Shown piece after piece: positions 4,354-12,481 of a DNA stretch of 14,786 bases. Under the pieces are notes generated by a model. The model did no database searches. It saw nothing but the letters and a program-made list of their open reading frames with translations, and was not told the origin of the DNA. The DNA is from Actinomycetes bacterium (GTDB lineage Bacteria; Actinomycetota; Coriobacteriia; Coriobacteriales; Eggerthellaceae): positions 1 through 14,786 of the forward strand of contig JAEWQO010000033.1 in the NCBI GenBank assembly GCA_023460315.1. The letters are read 5' to 3'. The first letter of the stretch is position 1. Every line of letters begins with the position of its first letter. The position numbers and the translations under genes were made by a program.

Positions 4354-4520
4354 CAGCCCGCGTCTCTGCTTGCAGGGATGAGCGAGGCGACATGAAATCG
4401 AATCACCTCTTGGCAAGGGCGATCGCGGAGGGTTTCGCGGCTCTTTTCCATCCAGTCATGCAAACGAAGCGCGTTTTGCACCCTTGCCCTCAATTGCATC
4501 ATTCGATTCCCCAGGGGGCT
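4354..4520. other. Short chromosomal spacer after the attachment junction
   Basis: This is the first chromosomal sequence past the tRNA remnant. A weak bulged stem, CCCGC (4357-4361) with GCAGGG, may be what remains of the tRNA gene's natural downstream region. TTGCCCT and AGGGCAA (around 4483-4530) are inverted copies with a long loop between the spacer and the end of the - strand gene; this is not a convincing terminator. I see no gene here. Confidence 0.4.
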
Positions 4521-4931
4521 CTAGGGCAAAAAATGCCCCATCAGGAATCCGACAACGACGCAGAGGGCGGAAAAGAGCGCGGCGAGGCCGACGAGACGCG
4601 TCTCGCGGCGCTCCTGACGCTGGCGCTCCTTTTCGATGCGGCGCTTGGCGGGAAAGTAGGAGTAGCCGTCCGAAGTGATGGTTATGACGGTGCCGCGTTT
4701 GCCGTCGCTTCTTCGGGCGAGCGCCCTTTGCTCGACAAGCTCCGCTTGCAGCTCGTCATCGGGGCGAAAGGGGAACGCGCATCGATAGACAAGCTCTCCG
4801 TCCACGGTGCATGTCGAGCGTTCGTAGTCAAGCAGGCGTCCGAGCTCGCGTTCTTGCTGTATGTTTAATTCGATGGATGCCATGATGACCTCTGCTGCAT
4901 TTTGCGACTGCGTATTGGATGAAGACATCAT
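4521..4931 (-). CDS. Small C-terminally membrane-anchored protein of unknown function
   Basis: The 136-residue product has a soluble charged region, including YRCAFPFRPDDELQAELVEQRALARRSDG, followed by GTVITITSDGYSYFPAKRR, then a basic helix rich in Arg, Glu and Gln (KRRIEKERQRQERRETR), and one C-terminal hydrophobic segment at about 113-134 (LVGLAALFSALCVVVGFLMGHF). That fits a tail-anchored cytoplasmic protein. Two starts are plausible: ATG 4931 (AAAGG seven bases upstream) and ATG 4883 (AGAGG five bases upstream, product beginning MASIELNIQQ). The longer is given. It is divergent from tig and the first gene outside the prophage. I do not recognise a family. The smooth charged-to-hydrophobic layout and two usable ribosome sites support a real gene. 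Confidence 0.65.
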   Translation of the reverse strand: MMSSSNTQSQNAAEVIMASIELNIQQERELGRLLDYERSTCTVDGELVYRCAFPFRPDDELQAELVEQRALARRSDGKRGTVITITSDGYSYFPAKRRIEKERQRQERRETRLVGLAALFSALCVVVGFLMGHFLP

Positions 4932-5279
4932 ACCGTGACCTTTGTGCGAGAGCGAGGTGAATTCCTGCGAAATGTCCCGTTGCCGTGGGATTTCTCATGT
5001 TTTGTTGCCGCGGCGTTACCGGATGCCGATGCGGTGCCGGGGGCATTTCTCCCAATCGTTTTCCGCGGGGCCAATTTCGTTTTTGAAGCGATTCCCGTGA
5101 TATCAGTTCTTCATGAACCCTCCTCCGTGCTCTTCCTCAATGTCGGTAGATGTGCGATAATTCCGTTTTGGTGTGCTCGAAGGCGCGGGCAGGCATGCGA
5201 GTCGAGGCTCTCCCGAGAATTTCCGCAGCATACCGAATGATGCCGCAAGGCGAACGAAAGAATGATGGAGGACAACTAC
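4932..5279. other. Intergenic region upstream of tig
   Basis: No convincing gene lies in these 348 bases. A + strand ORF from 4935 to 5240 has no recognisable domains, an atypical Cys/Phe/Arg-rich composition and no good ribosome site beyond chance, so it is not called. The region should hold the promoters of the divergent 4931 gene and of tig; the only clear candidate is the extended -10 at 5153-5161. Confidence 0.5.
5153..5161 (+). promoter_or_regulatory. Candidate extended -10 promoter for tig
   Basis: TGCGATAAT at 5153-5161 matches the extended -10 pattern (TGn plus GATAAT). The -35 position at 17 bases (TTCCTC, 5133-5138) is weak, as is allowed when an extended -10 is present. It would give a leader of about 110 bases before the GTG at 5280. 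No other -10 as good is seen between the divergent gene and tig. Confidence 0.4.
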
Positions 5280-6785
5280 GTGGAGACAAAAGTTGAGGCA
5301 TTGCAGGGTGACCGCGTCAAGGTGACTGTTACCGTTGGCGCCAAGGATATCGATGCCCGCATCAAGAAGACGTATCAAGATTTTGCCCGCAAATACAACT
5401 TTCCGGGTTTTCGTCGAGGCAAGGCACCGCGCCCCGTTATAGACAACGCCCTTGGTTCCGAAGCGGTCGTGGCATCTGTGACCGACGAGCTCGTCAACGA
5501 GACCTATCCTCTTGCAATCGATGAGAGCGGCCTGTATCCCGTTGAGAAGGCGTCATTTGACGAAGACATGGGCCTTGCGGAAGCGGGCAGCCCCTTTTCT
5601 TACACGTTTGAGGTGGCGGTCAAACCTGAACTCGAGTTGTCTGGATATGACCCCGTTGAGATTGAAATGCCTGCCGAAGGGGTTTCCGATGCGGAGATCG
5701 ACGAGCAGATAGCTTCGCTGCAGGAGCATTATTATACCTTCGAGGACGCGGCTGCCGCAACGAAGGTCAAGGATGACAGCTTCCTTGACCTGTCAATGAA
5801 GGCCACCGATGATGACGGTCAGGATATCGAGTCCCTCACGACCGAGTCGCGTCTCTACGGTTTGGGAACGGGCCTGTTGCCCGAATCCTTCGACCAGGAG
5901 ATCGTTGGCATGAAGAAGGGCCAGTCGAAGTCGTTTGCCATCGACGTGCCGGCCGATCAGACTGCGCTGACCAGCTCGCTTGTGGGAACGACCGAGAAAA
6001 TCAACTTTGAAGTTGAGGTTTTGGCCGTAAAGAACAAGAAGATCCCCGAGGTCACCGACGAATGGGTGAAGGAAACCTTGGGTTTTGAGAGCGCTGAGGA
6101 TCTGCGCGCACGCATCTCTGAGTCCATCGTGCAGCAGAAGAACGAAGTGCTTCCGCGCATCAAGGAGAATCAATGCCTGTCGGTTTTGGCCAGCCGCCTT
6201 CAGGGGGAGGTTCCAGAGGCTCTGTGCGAGGAAGCGGAGACCAGTTTGCTCCAGGACTTTTTCCAACAGCTTCAACGTCAGGGTGCATCGTTTGACGCAT
6301 ACCTTGCTCAGCAGGGGATTACGCCCGACCAGTTCAAGGAAGATGTCAAACAACAGGCTCTCGACATGACGAAGCAGGATCTTGCGCTCGACGCATGGGC
6401 GCGTCATTATGATATAAGTGTCAATGACGGGGATGTTGAAAGCGAGTTTGCCAAGAGCGGGGCGGACGACCCCAAGGCTTTGCAAGAGGACTGGCGCAAG
6501 AATGGTCGTCTGCACATGATCCGTGCGGGCATTAAACGAGCCGCTGCCGCCAAAGACATCATGGACAAGGCTGTCGTGACGGAGCTCAAGCCCGATTCCG
6601 AAAAGCCCGAGAAGCCAGCCAAGAAGGCTCCTGCCAAGAAGAAGGCACCGGCGAAGAAAGACGACGCATCTGCGGAGAAGAAACCGGCTGCAAAAAAGCC
6701 TGCTGCCAAGAAGGCTCCCGCCAAAAAGGCGGCGAAATCGAACGAAGCCGCTGCCGACAAGGCTGATTCCTCTCCTGCCGAGTAG
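5280..6785 (+). CDS. tig: Trigger factor, ribosome-associated chaperone and prolyl isomerase
   Basis: Trigger factor binds the ribosome exit tunnel and shelters nascent chains. The N-terminal domain has the ribosome-docking motif GFRRGKAP at residues 43-50. The FKBP-like isomerase domain covers about 163-246 (YGLGTGLLPESFDQEIVGM), and the C-terminal chaperone arms reach about residue 430. GTG 5280 is preferred over ATG 5262 because GGAGGA (5267-5272) lies seven bases before the GTG and inside the longer reading. With the GTG, the motif falls at Phe44-Arg45, exactly as in E. coli. The protein has 501 residues, longer than the usual 430 or so because of a Lys/Ala/Pro-rich tail (about 438-501) with repeats such as PAKKAPAKK and AAKKPAAKK. 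It lies 166 bp upstream of clpP, the common tig-clpP-clpX order. Confidence 0.97.
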   Translation: METKVEALQGDRVKVTVTVGAKDIDARIKKTYQDFARKYNFPGFRRGKAPRPVIDNALGSEAVVASVTDELVNETYPLAIDESGLYPVEKASFDEDMGLAEAGSPFSYTFEVAVKPELELSGYDPVEIEMPAEGVSDAEIDEQIASLQEHYYTFEDAAAATKVKDDSFLDLSMKATDDDGQDIESLTTESRLYGLGTGLLPESFDQEIVGMKKGQSKSFAIDVPADQTALTSSLVGTTEKINFEVEVLAVKNKKIPEVTDEWVKETLGFESAEDLRARISESIVQQKNEVLPRIKENQCLSVLASRLQGEVPEALCEEAETSLLQDFFQQLQRQGASFDAYLAQQGITPDQFKEDVKQQALDMTKQDLALDAWARHYDISVNDGDVESEFAKSGADDPKALQEDWRKNGRLHMIRAGIKRAAAAKDIMDKAVVTELKPDSEKPEKPAKKAPAKKKAPAKKDDASAEKKPAAKKPAAKKAPAKKAAKSNEAAADKADSSPAE

Positions 6786-6951
6786 AATAGAGGCAGGCCG
6801 AAGGGAAGGCTGCTTCGAAAACCGGATGGGAGAGGTGCAGTCCAGGTAACGAAACAGTGTCTGCTTCTTGCGTGGTGACAGCCGAAACCGCACTATGGCA
6901 CATGAAGACGCAGGGCCGCGTGGGCGGCCGCAAGAGACAAGCGAGGCTAAC

Positions 6952-7587
6952 ATGAAATATGACACCAAATCAGCATTGATTCCCTACGTTATCGAGCAGT
7001 CGCCGCGTGGCGAGCGCAGCTACGACATCTACTCACGCCTGCTGAACGAGCGCATCGTGTTTCTGGGGGAGGCCATTGACGACCAAGTTGCGAATTCCGT
7101 GGTCGCACAGCTGCTTCACCTGGAGAGCGCCGATCCTGACAAAGACATCTCCCTCTACATCAATTCTCCGGGAGGGTCCGTCACGGCTGGCCTGGCCATC
7201 CTTGACACGATGGACTTCATCAAATGCGATGTGTCGACCATCTGCTTGGGAGAGTGCGCGTCCATGGCCGCCGTGCTCCTCTCCAGCGGCGCCAAGGGAA
7301 AACGTCTGTGCCTCCCGAACTCCATGGTTCTCATCCATCAGCCTTCCGGCGGTGCCCAGGGGCAGCAAACCGAGATTGCCATCGTGGCAGACTTCATGCT
7401 CAAGACGCGGGAGCGTCTCAACAAGATCCTTGCAGACAGCACCGGGCAGACGCTCGAGACCATTCAGAACGACACGGAACGAGATAACTACATGACGGCG
7501 GAAGAGGCGCTGGCATACGGCTTGGTCGACCGAATTACCGCCTCGCGTAGTATCTCCGCCGACGACGACGAGAAGAAGAGCGAATAG
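6952..7587 (+). CDS. clpP: ATP-dependent Clp protease proteolytic subunit
   Basis: ClpP is the barrel-shaped serine peptidase that degrades proteins fed in by ClpX or other Clp ATPases in the cytoplasm. The 211-residue product has the oxyanion-region motif INSPGGSV (70-77) and the catalytic triad Ser104 (GECASMAA), His129 (LIHQPSGG) and Asp178 (DTERDNYM). The Ser-His and His-Asp spacings (25 and 49) equal those of E. coli ClpP. ATG 6952 is chosen because the family N-terminus begins near there and GAGG lies five bases upstream; the in-frame extension to 6868 lacks family similarity. ClpX follows after 5 bp, so the two are co-transcribed and the products should assemble as ClpXP. A cleaved propeptide of a few residues is likely. 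The 6786-6951 spacer shows no clear promoter or terminator. Confidence 0.97.
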   Translation: MKYDTKSALIPYVIEQSPRGERSYDIYSRLLNERIVFLGEAIDDQVANSVVAQLLHLESADPDKDISLYINSPGGSVTAGLAILDTMDFIKCDVSTICLGECASMAAVLLSSGAKGKRLCLPNSMVLIHQPSGGAQGQQTEIAIVADFMLKTRERLNKILADSTGQTLETIQNDTERDNYMTAEEALAYGLVDRITASRSISADDDEKKSE

Positions 7588-7592
7588 GATAC

Positions 7593-9020
7593 ATGAACGA
7601 GAGACGTGACGACGAATTCGAGGATCGAGATCCTTCCGACATCACCTGCGCCTTTTGTGGCAAGCATCCGCAGCAGGTGACGGCGATGATTTCGGGGCCG
7701 AACGGGATATACATTTGTGACGAATGCATATCCATCTGTGCTGACGCCATGATGCGCGACCTTGGTCTCAATGCGCTCGGGCCTGACGGCATCGGCGATG
7801 GAAACTCTGACGATGCCGTTTTGGATCTGTCTTCGGGCCGCCACGCGCGACGGCCCGACTTCGGCGGATCGTCGTCCGATGCTGCGTCCGAACCTGCGCC
7901 CGATGACGTCTTGGCCGATTTGCCAACCCCGCATGAGCTCTACGCGGAGCTTTCGGAGCATGTGGTGGGGCAGGAGCAGGCGAAGCGTGCTCTGTCGGTG
8001 GCTGTCTACAATCACTATAAGCGCATCAGCTTGGGTGCCGATGTCGAGGATGGCGATGTGGAGCTGGCCAAGAGCAACATCATGCTGCTTGGTCCGACGG
8101 GCTCTGGCAAGACGCTCTTGGCCCAGACGCTTGCACGCACCTTGCGGGTTCCTTTTGCCATTGCCGACGCGACGACGCTTACCGAGGCTGGCTATGTGGG
8201 AGAAGACGTCGAAAACATCTTGCTCAAGTTGATCACAGCCGCTGATTTCGATACCGATCGCGCTGAGATCGGCATCGTTTACATCGATGAGATCGACAAA
8301 GTGGCCCGAAAGGCCGAAAACCTCTCCATAACACGGGATGTTTCGGGCGAGGGCGTCCAGCAGGCCCTGCTGAAGATTGTCGAAGGGACTGAGGCCAGCG
8401 TGCCTCCCCAGGGGGGCCGCAAGCATCCCCAGCAGGAGCTCATTCACATCGACACGACGAACATCCTGTTTATCCTCGGCGGCGCCTTTGTCGGACTGAC
8501 GGACATCATCGCCGAACGGGTGGGCAAAAGCGGTCTGGGCTTCAACGCAGAGCTTCCGGAGAGCAAGAAGCATGCCGAGGCGGAGCTCCTTGCCAAGGTG
8601 CTCCCTGAGGATCTGAACAAATATGGGATGATTCCCGAGTTTGTGGGACGCATCCCGGTGGTCACCTCGTTGCAGGAGCTGTCGGAAGAAGATCTTGTCC
8701 GCATTCTGACCGAACCGAAGAATGCGCTGGTGAAGCAGTATGTGAAAATGTTCGAATTCGAGGACTCGACGCTGACGTTCGAGCCTGAAGCGCTTATCGC
8801 AATTGCCCACGAGGCTGTGGAGCATGGCACCGGTGCGCGAGGGTTGCGTTCCATATGCGAACGGGTGCTTCAGGATGTCATGTACGACCTGCCTGAGCAT
8901 GAGGGCCCTTCATCGGTGACCGTGCGGGCGAGCGACATCCGCGGGGAGACGAAGCCCACGATCGAGCTCCGAGTGCTGAACGGGTCAGACGCGGCCAGTC
9001 AGGAGCTTCAAAGCGCTTAG
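7593..9020 (+). CDS. clpX: Clp protease ATP-binding subunit, AAA+ unfoldase
   Basis: ClpX recognises tagged or damaged proteins, unfolds them with ATP and threads them into ClpP. The 475-residue protein has the N-terminal zinc-binding domain with Cys19, Cys22, Cys42 and Cys45 (CAFC, ICDEC). A low-complexity acidic linker (about 60-115) is longer than in E. coli. Then come Walker A GPTGSGKT (167-174), the pore loop GYVG (200-203), Walker B YIDEIDK (230-236), the RKH pore loop at 276-278 and the ClpP-docking loop tip Leu315-Gly316-Phe317. All are intact, so it should be a functional ClpP partner. It is read with clpP and followed by a hairpin at 9044-9078. Start ATG 7593 has AGGA four bases upstream. 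Confidence 0.97.
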   Translation: MNERRDDEFEDRDPSDITCAFCGKHPQQVTAMISGPNGIYICDECISICADAMMRDLGLNALGPDGIGDGNSDDAVLDLSSGRHARRPDFGGSSSDAASEPAPDDVLADLPTPHELYAELSEHVVGQEQAKRALSVAVYNHYKRISLGADVEDGDVELAKSNIMLLGPTGSGKTLLAQTLARTLRVPFAIADATTLTEAGYVGEDVENILLKLITAADFDTDRAEIGIVYIDEIDKVARKAENLSITRDVSGEGVQQALLKIVEGTEASVPPQGGRKHPQQELIHIDTTNILFILGGAFVGLTDIIAERVGKSGLGFNAELPESKKHAEAELLAKVLPEDLNKYGMIPEFVGRIPVVTSLQELSEEDLVRILTEPKNALVKQYVKMFEFEDSTLTFEPEALIAIAHEAVEHGTGARGLRSICERVLQDVMYDLPEHEGPSSVTVRASDIRGETKPTIELRVLNGSDAASQELQSA

Positions 9021-9043
9021 GGCCAAAGCGAGGAAAGCGAGAG

Positions 9044-9080
9044 AAGCGGGCGGATCGCGGAAGGCGTCACGCCCGCTTTT
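9044..9080 (+). terminator. Probable terminator between clpX and valS
   Basis: AAGCGGGCG (9044-9052) and CGCCCGCTT (9070-9078) are perfect 9-base inverted copies around a 17-base loop, and the right arm runs into TTTT (9077-9080). This can end clpP-clpX transcription. The long loop and short T-run make it weaker than the other terminators here, so some read-through into valS, or an attenuation role in its leader, is possible. Confidence 0.55.
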
Positions 9081-9107
9081 GAGTTTAGAAAGGCGAAAGA
9101 GCAGGAC

Positions 9108-11795
9108 ATGGTCGAAAACACATCAGATGGAAAAGTTCGGGACGGCAAAGCGACCGGCTTTGATTTCCAGGCGCATGAACGCCCCTTTTTCGAGGCATGG
9201 AAGGATGCTGGCTACTTTCAGCGTGGCACGGGTTTCGGCTCCGGCAAAGAGCAGCCCTACACGGTTGTCATTCCCCCTCCGAACATCACGGGCGTGTTGC
9301 ACATGGGGCATGCCCTCAACGACACCATCCAAGATGCCTGCGTTCGCCGCGCTCGCATGCAGGGTCATCCTACTCGCTGGATCATCGGCACCGACCATGC
9401 GGGCATAGCAACTCAGACGAAGGTCGACAAGATGCTTGCCGACAAGGGCATCAGCCGTCTCGAGATAGGGCGCGAGGCGTTCGTGGAGGCGTGCTATGAC
9501 TGGTATCGGGAGTATGGCGCCACGATCGTGAACCAAATCAAGGGCATCGGTTGTTCGTGCGACTACGACGACGAGCACTTCACGCTGGAGCCAGCCTACG
9601 CGAAGGCGGTTCGCACGGTGTTTGCCGACTGGTATCACGACGGCCTTATCTACCGTGGAAAGCGCATCGTGAACTGGTGTCCCCATTGCACCACCGCCAT
9701 AGCCGACGACGAGGCTGAATACGTGGAAGAGCAGGGCCACCTTTGGTATCTGCGCTATCCCCTGGTCAATCCTGAAAAGGGGCGCGAGTACCTGGTCGTT
9801 GCTACCACGCGGCCTGAAACCATGCTCGGTGACACCGGCGTGGCGGTCAATCCCAAAGACGAGCGCTTCGCCTCTCTTGTGGGCAAGAAGGTTCGGCTGC
9901 CTCTCGTGGATCGGGAGATCCCCATTTTTGCCGACTGGCATGTGGATGCCGAGTTTGGCACGGGCTGCGTGAAGGTGACCCCCTCTCACGATCCCAACGA
10001 CTGGGCCATGGGAGAGCGGGCTGGTCTCGAGCGCATCAACATCTTCGACGAGACTGCGCACGTGGTGGAAGGCTACGGCGCGTTCAGCGGCATGGACCGC
10101 GACGAGGCCCGCGAGGCCATCGTCAAGGCGATGGACGAGCAGGGCCTTCTTGACCATGTTGAGGATCATGACCATTCTGTCATGACCTGCTACCGGTGCC
10201 ACACCAAGCTCGAGCCTTGGGAGTCGGAGCAGTGGTTTGTGGCGGTGGATGACCTGAAGCAACGCGCTGCCGCGGTGGTGGAGGACGGTTCCATCCAGTT
10301 CCATCCTGAGCGGTGGAAGCATGTCTACCTGGACTGGCTGGCCAATCTCAAGGATTGGTGCATTTCCCGGCAGCTGTGGTGGGGTCACCGCATTCCCATG
10401 TTCTATTGCGACGCGTGTGGTTGGGAAGACGCGAGCGTCGAGGACTTGGACGTTTGTCCCGTGTGCGGCGCTCCGGTCCGGCAGGATGAAGATGTGCTCG
10501 ACACCTGGTTCTCCTCCCAGCTGTGGCCTTTTGCAACGATGGGCTGGACCGCGGTTGGCCAAGAATCTCCGGAGATTGAGCGGGCATATCCCACGCAGGT
10601 CCTCTCCACGGCCCGTGACATCATGGGCCTGTGGGTGGCACGCATGGTGATGGCTTCCCTGTACTGTTGTGACAGCATTCCCTTTGAGCATGTCGTCATT
10701 CATCCTACCGTGATGGCGGCGGACGGCAAGCCGATGAGCAAGTCGCGCGGCAACGGAGTTGACCCTCTGAGGCTCATGCAGGATTACGGTGCTGACGGCA
10801 TGCGCTTCGGCCTTCTCATGCAGGTGACGGGCGCTCAGGACCTGAAATTCAACGAGGCGAAGCTCGAAAACAGTCGAAACTTTGCAAACAAGATCCGCAA
10901 TGCCGCACGGTTTGTGCTGATGAACCTTGATGACTGGACGCCGGGCGCGGCGCGGCCGGTAACGCCGGCCGATCGCTGGATATTCAGCCGTCTGGCAGGT
11001 TTGGTCGCCCGTCTTGACAAAGCGTATGCGGATTTTGAGTTTGGCGAGATCACCCGGGAGCTGTATACGTTTTTCTGGAATGAGTTTTGCGATTGGTACA
11101 TCGAGTTTTCCAAGGCCCGCCTTTCGGGCTCTTCGGAAGACCGCGCGGCATGCCAGAGCAACCTAGTGTTTGTCCTTGACCAAGCATTGCGCCTGCTCCA
11201 TCCCATCATGCCCTTTGTGACGGAGGAGATATACCAGATGCTTCCCGGGAAAAAGGAAGCACCTTACCTCATCGTCTCGTCCTGGCCAGATGCGGAGGCG
11301 CTCGCTGCCTATGTCGATGTCGAGGCCGAACGTTCAATCCAGATGGTGACCGAGACCGTGTCGGCAATTCGCTCGACGCGTGCTCGCTATGGCATCTCCC
11401 CGAAGAGGGGCCTCGACGTCGTTGTGAAGGCGGAAGCGGACGACGTTGCTTTGCTCGAAGGGCAACGTGCGCTCATAGAGGGCATGGGTGGCACAAGGTC
11501 TTTGGTGATCGCCCAGGATGCCCAGAAGCCCGCCGAGTCAGGCGTGACGCTGGCTGCGGGTTTGGAGGTGTACACGGTGCTTTCCGGCCTTGTTGATTTT
11601 GACGTTGAGCGAGAGCGTCTTGAAAAGGAACGGGCGTCCCTCGTCAAGGATGTTGAGAAGTTTGAGAAGAAGCTTTCCAATCCCGGTTTTTTGGCCAAGG
11701 CCGCGCCGGAGATCATCGACAAGGATCGTTCCAAGCTGGCCGACCTGTCCGACAAGCTGGCCCGCGTCGAGGCCCAATTAGCAGAAATTGCGTAA
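9108..11795 (+). CDS. valS: Valine-tRNA ligase
   Basis: ValRS charges tRNA-Val with valine and removes mischarged threonine. The 895-residue protein has the usual class Ia layout: the HIGH-type motif HMGH at 65-68 (PPNITGVLHMGHAL), the CP1 editing domain (TTRPETMLGDTGVAV and EFGTGCVKVTPSHDPND), zinc-like CPHC and CDACG/CPVCG clusters, the KMSKS-type loop at 542-546, the anticodon-binding domain, and a C-terminal coiled-coil arm from about 833 (ERERLEKERASL) that contacts the tRNA. The KMSKS loop reads PMSKS (Lys to Pro at its first position), while the key second lysine, Lys545, is kept. The start is ATG 9108; the ribosome site is weak or very close (AGGA). Length and domains are complete. 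Confidence 0.97.
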   Translation: MVENTSDGKVRDGKATGFDFQAHERPFFEAWKDAGYFQRGTGFGSGKEQPYTVVIPPPNITGVLHMGHALNDTIQDACVRRARMQGHPTRWIIGTDHAGIATQTKVDKMLADKGISRLEIGREAFVEACYDWYREYGATIVNQIKGIGCSCDYDDEHFTLEPAYAKAVRTVFADWYHDGLIYRGKRIVNWCPHCTTAIADDEAEYVEEQGHLWYLRYPLVNPEKGREYLVVATTRPETMLGDTGVAVNPKDERFASLVGKKVRLPLVDREIPIFADWHVDAEFGTGCVKVTPSHDPNDWAMGERAGLERINIFDETAHVVEGYGAFSGMDRDEAREAIVKAMDEQGLLDHVEDHDHSVMTCYRCHTKLEPWESEQWFVAVDDLKQRAAAVVEDGSIQFHPERWKHVYLDWLANLKDWCISRQLWWGHRIPMFYCDACGWEDASVEDLDVCPVCGAPVRQDEDVLDTWFSSQLWPFATMGWTAVGQESPEIERAYPTQVLSTARDIMGLWVARMVMASLYCCDSIPFEHVVIHPTVMAADGKPMSKSRGNGVDPLRLMQDYGADGMRFGLLMQVTGAQDLKFNEAKLENSRNFANKIRNAARFVLMNLDDWTPGAARPVTPADRWIFSRLAGLVARLDKAYADFEFGEITRELYTFFWNEFCDWYIEFSKARLSGSSEDRAACQSNLVFVLDQALRLLHPIMPFVTEEIYQMLPGKKEAPYLIVSSWPDAEALAAYVDVEAERSIQMVTETVSAIRSTRARYGISPKRGLDVVVKAEADDVALLEGQRALIEGMGGTRSLVIAQDAQKPAESGVTLAAGLEVYTVLSGLVDFDVERERLEKERASLVKDVEKFEKKLSNPGFLAKAAPEIIDKDRSKLADLSDKLARVEAQLAEIA

Positions 11796-11819
11796 CAGAG
11801 CCGATGTACTGGGCATCTT

Positions 11820-11828
11820 TGGTATAAT
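11820..11828 (+). promoter_or_regulatory. Extended -10 promoter for the zinc-ribbon membrane protein gene
   Basis: TGGTATAAT (11820-11828) is a perfect TATAAT preceded by the extended TGn element, 25 bases after the valS stop. The -35 region at 17 bases (GCCGAT) is poor. This gives a leader of about 75 bases before ATG 11912. It suggests the gene is transcribed separately from valS, although no terminator separates them. Confidence 0.65.
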
Positions 11829-11911
11829 GACTGATCGTGCCGGTATCTGCATGCCTGCACGGCGGTCGAATGTCCGGTTTTGTGCGGGCAAGCGAAGAGA
11901 ACGGGGTCGAA

Positions 11912-12463
11912 ATGAACGAACTGCTGTCCCAACTATGGACGCCCGAGTTGCAGGCCGCGTTCACCGTGGTCGTGGTTCTGCTCGTCATCCTGTACGTGCT
12001 GTCCATTGTCTGGGTGGTTCGTGATGCCTACCTGCGCGGTTCCTCGTGGTATGTGTGGGGTGCCGTCTCGCTCATCCCGCTGCTGGGAGTCATCGCCTAT
12101 TGTCTGCTGCGCCCTCCTTTGCTGCAGATTGATCGCGACGAGCAGGAACTCGAGATCGCGCTCAAGCAGCGCGAGCTCATGAAATACGGCGAATGCGCGA
12201 ACTGTGGCTATCCGGTCGAATCTGACTATGTGTTGTGTCCGAATTGCCATCAACGTTTGAAGAACCTGTGTGGAACCTGCAACCATGCGCTCGATCCCAC
12301 CTGGACGGTGTGTCCCTACTGCGGCACGCCGGTCGCGGGTGGCCAGCGGGCGCGTCGAGCACCCGGTCCTCAGCGCGCTCGAACGCCGCGGCCGCAACAA
12401 GCGGCACCCCAACAAGCGAGACAGCCACGTGCAGCTGCTCATCCTGAGCGTTCTGCGCAGTAA
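11912..12463 (+). CDS. Membrane-anchored double zinc-ribbon protein of unknown function
   Basis: The 183-residue protein has two N-terminal membrane spans (about 17-36 and 46-66) joined by a short loop (RDAYLRGSSW), a charged helix (74-92), then four CxxC knuckles forming two zinc ribbons: Cys95/98 with Cys109/112, and Cys120/123 with Cys134/137. A C-terminal tail of about 40 residues is rich in Arg, Pro, Gln and Ala (RTPRPQQAAPQQARQPRAAA) and is probably disordered. The spans resemble the PLDc_N-type membrane module found before zinc ribbons in other actinobacterial proteins. ATG 11912 is preferred to the in-frame 11837 start because GGGG lies five bases upstream and the earlier part has no membrane or family features. 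It sits alone between valS and thrS, with its own promoter and terminator. Its function is unknown. Confidence 0.85.
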   Translation: MNELLSQLWTPELQAAFTVVVVLLVILYVLSIVWVVRDAYLRGSSWYVWGAVSLIPLLGVIAYCLLRPPLLQIDRDEQELEIALKQRELMKYGECANCGYPVESDYVLCPNCHQRLKNLCGTCNHALDPTWTVCPYCGTPVAGGQRARRAPGPQRARTPRPQQAAPQQARQPRAAAHPERSAQ

Positions 12464-12481
12464 CTTGTCCTTGCAGTCTGG

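Noticed and set aside
4171..4416. - strand ORF over the tRNA fragment, with GRKDLNLH-like sequence
   Set aside because: Such peptides are a familiar artefact of reading tRNA 3' ends in antisense; the rest encodes the integrase-site repeats.
4149..4868. + strand ORF of 239 codons across the attachment junction
   Set aside because: It crosses the repeats, the tRNA remnant and the antisense of the 4521-4931 gene. It has no coherent domain and only composition-driven length.
4935..5240. + strand ORF of 101 codons before tig
   Set aside because: It shows no recognisable domain, has unusual composition, and lies where the promoters of two divergent genes should be.
6868..6899. Promoter for clpP using TTGCGT and TATGGC
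   Set aside because: The spacing is 20 bases and the -10 is poor. No better pair was found, so clpP may be co-transcribed with tig.
5793..6968. Long - strand ORF (391 codons) antisense to tig, and similar long frames antisense to clpX, valS and thrS
   Set aside because: These are mirror frames produced by codon bias in highly conserved + strand genes whose identity is certain.
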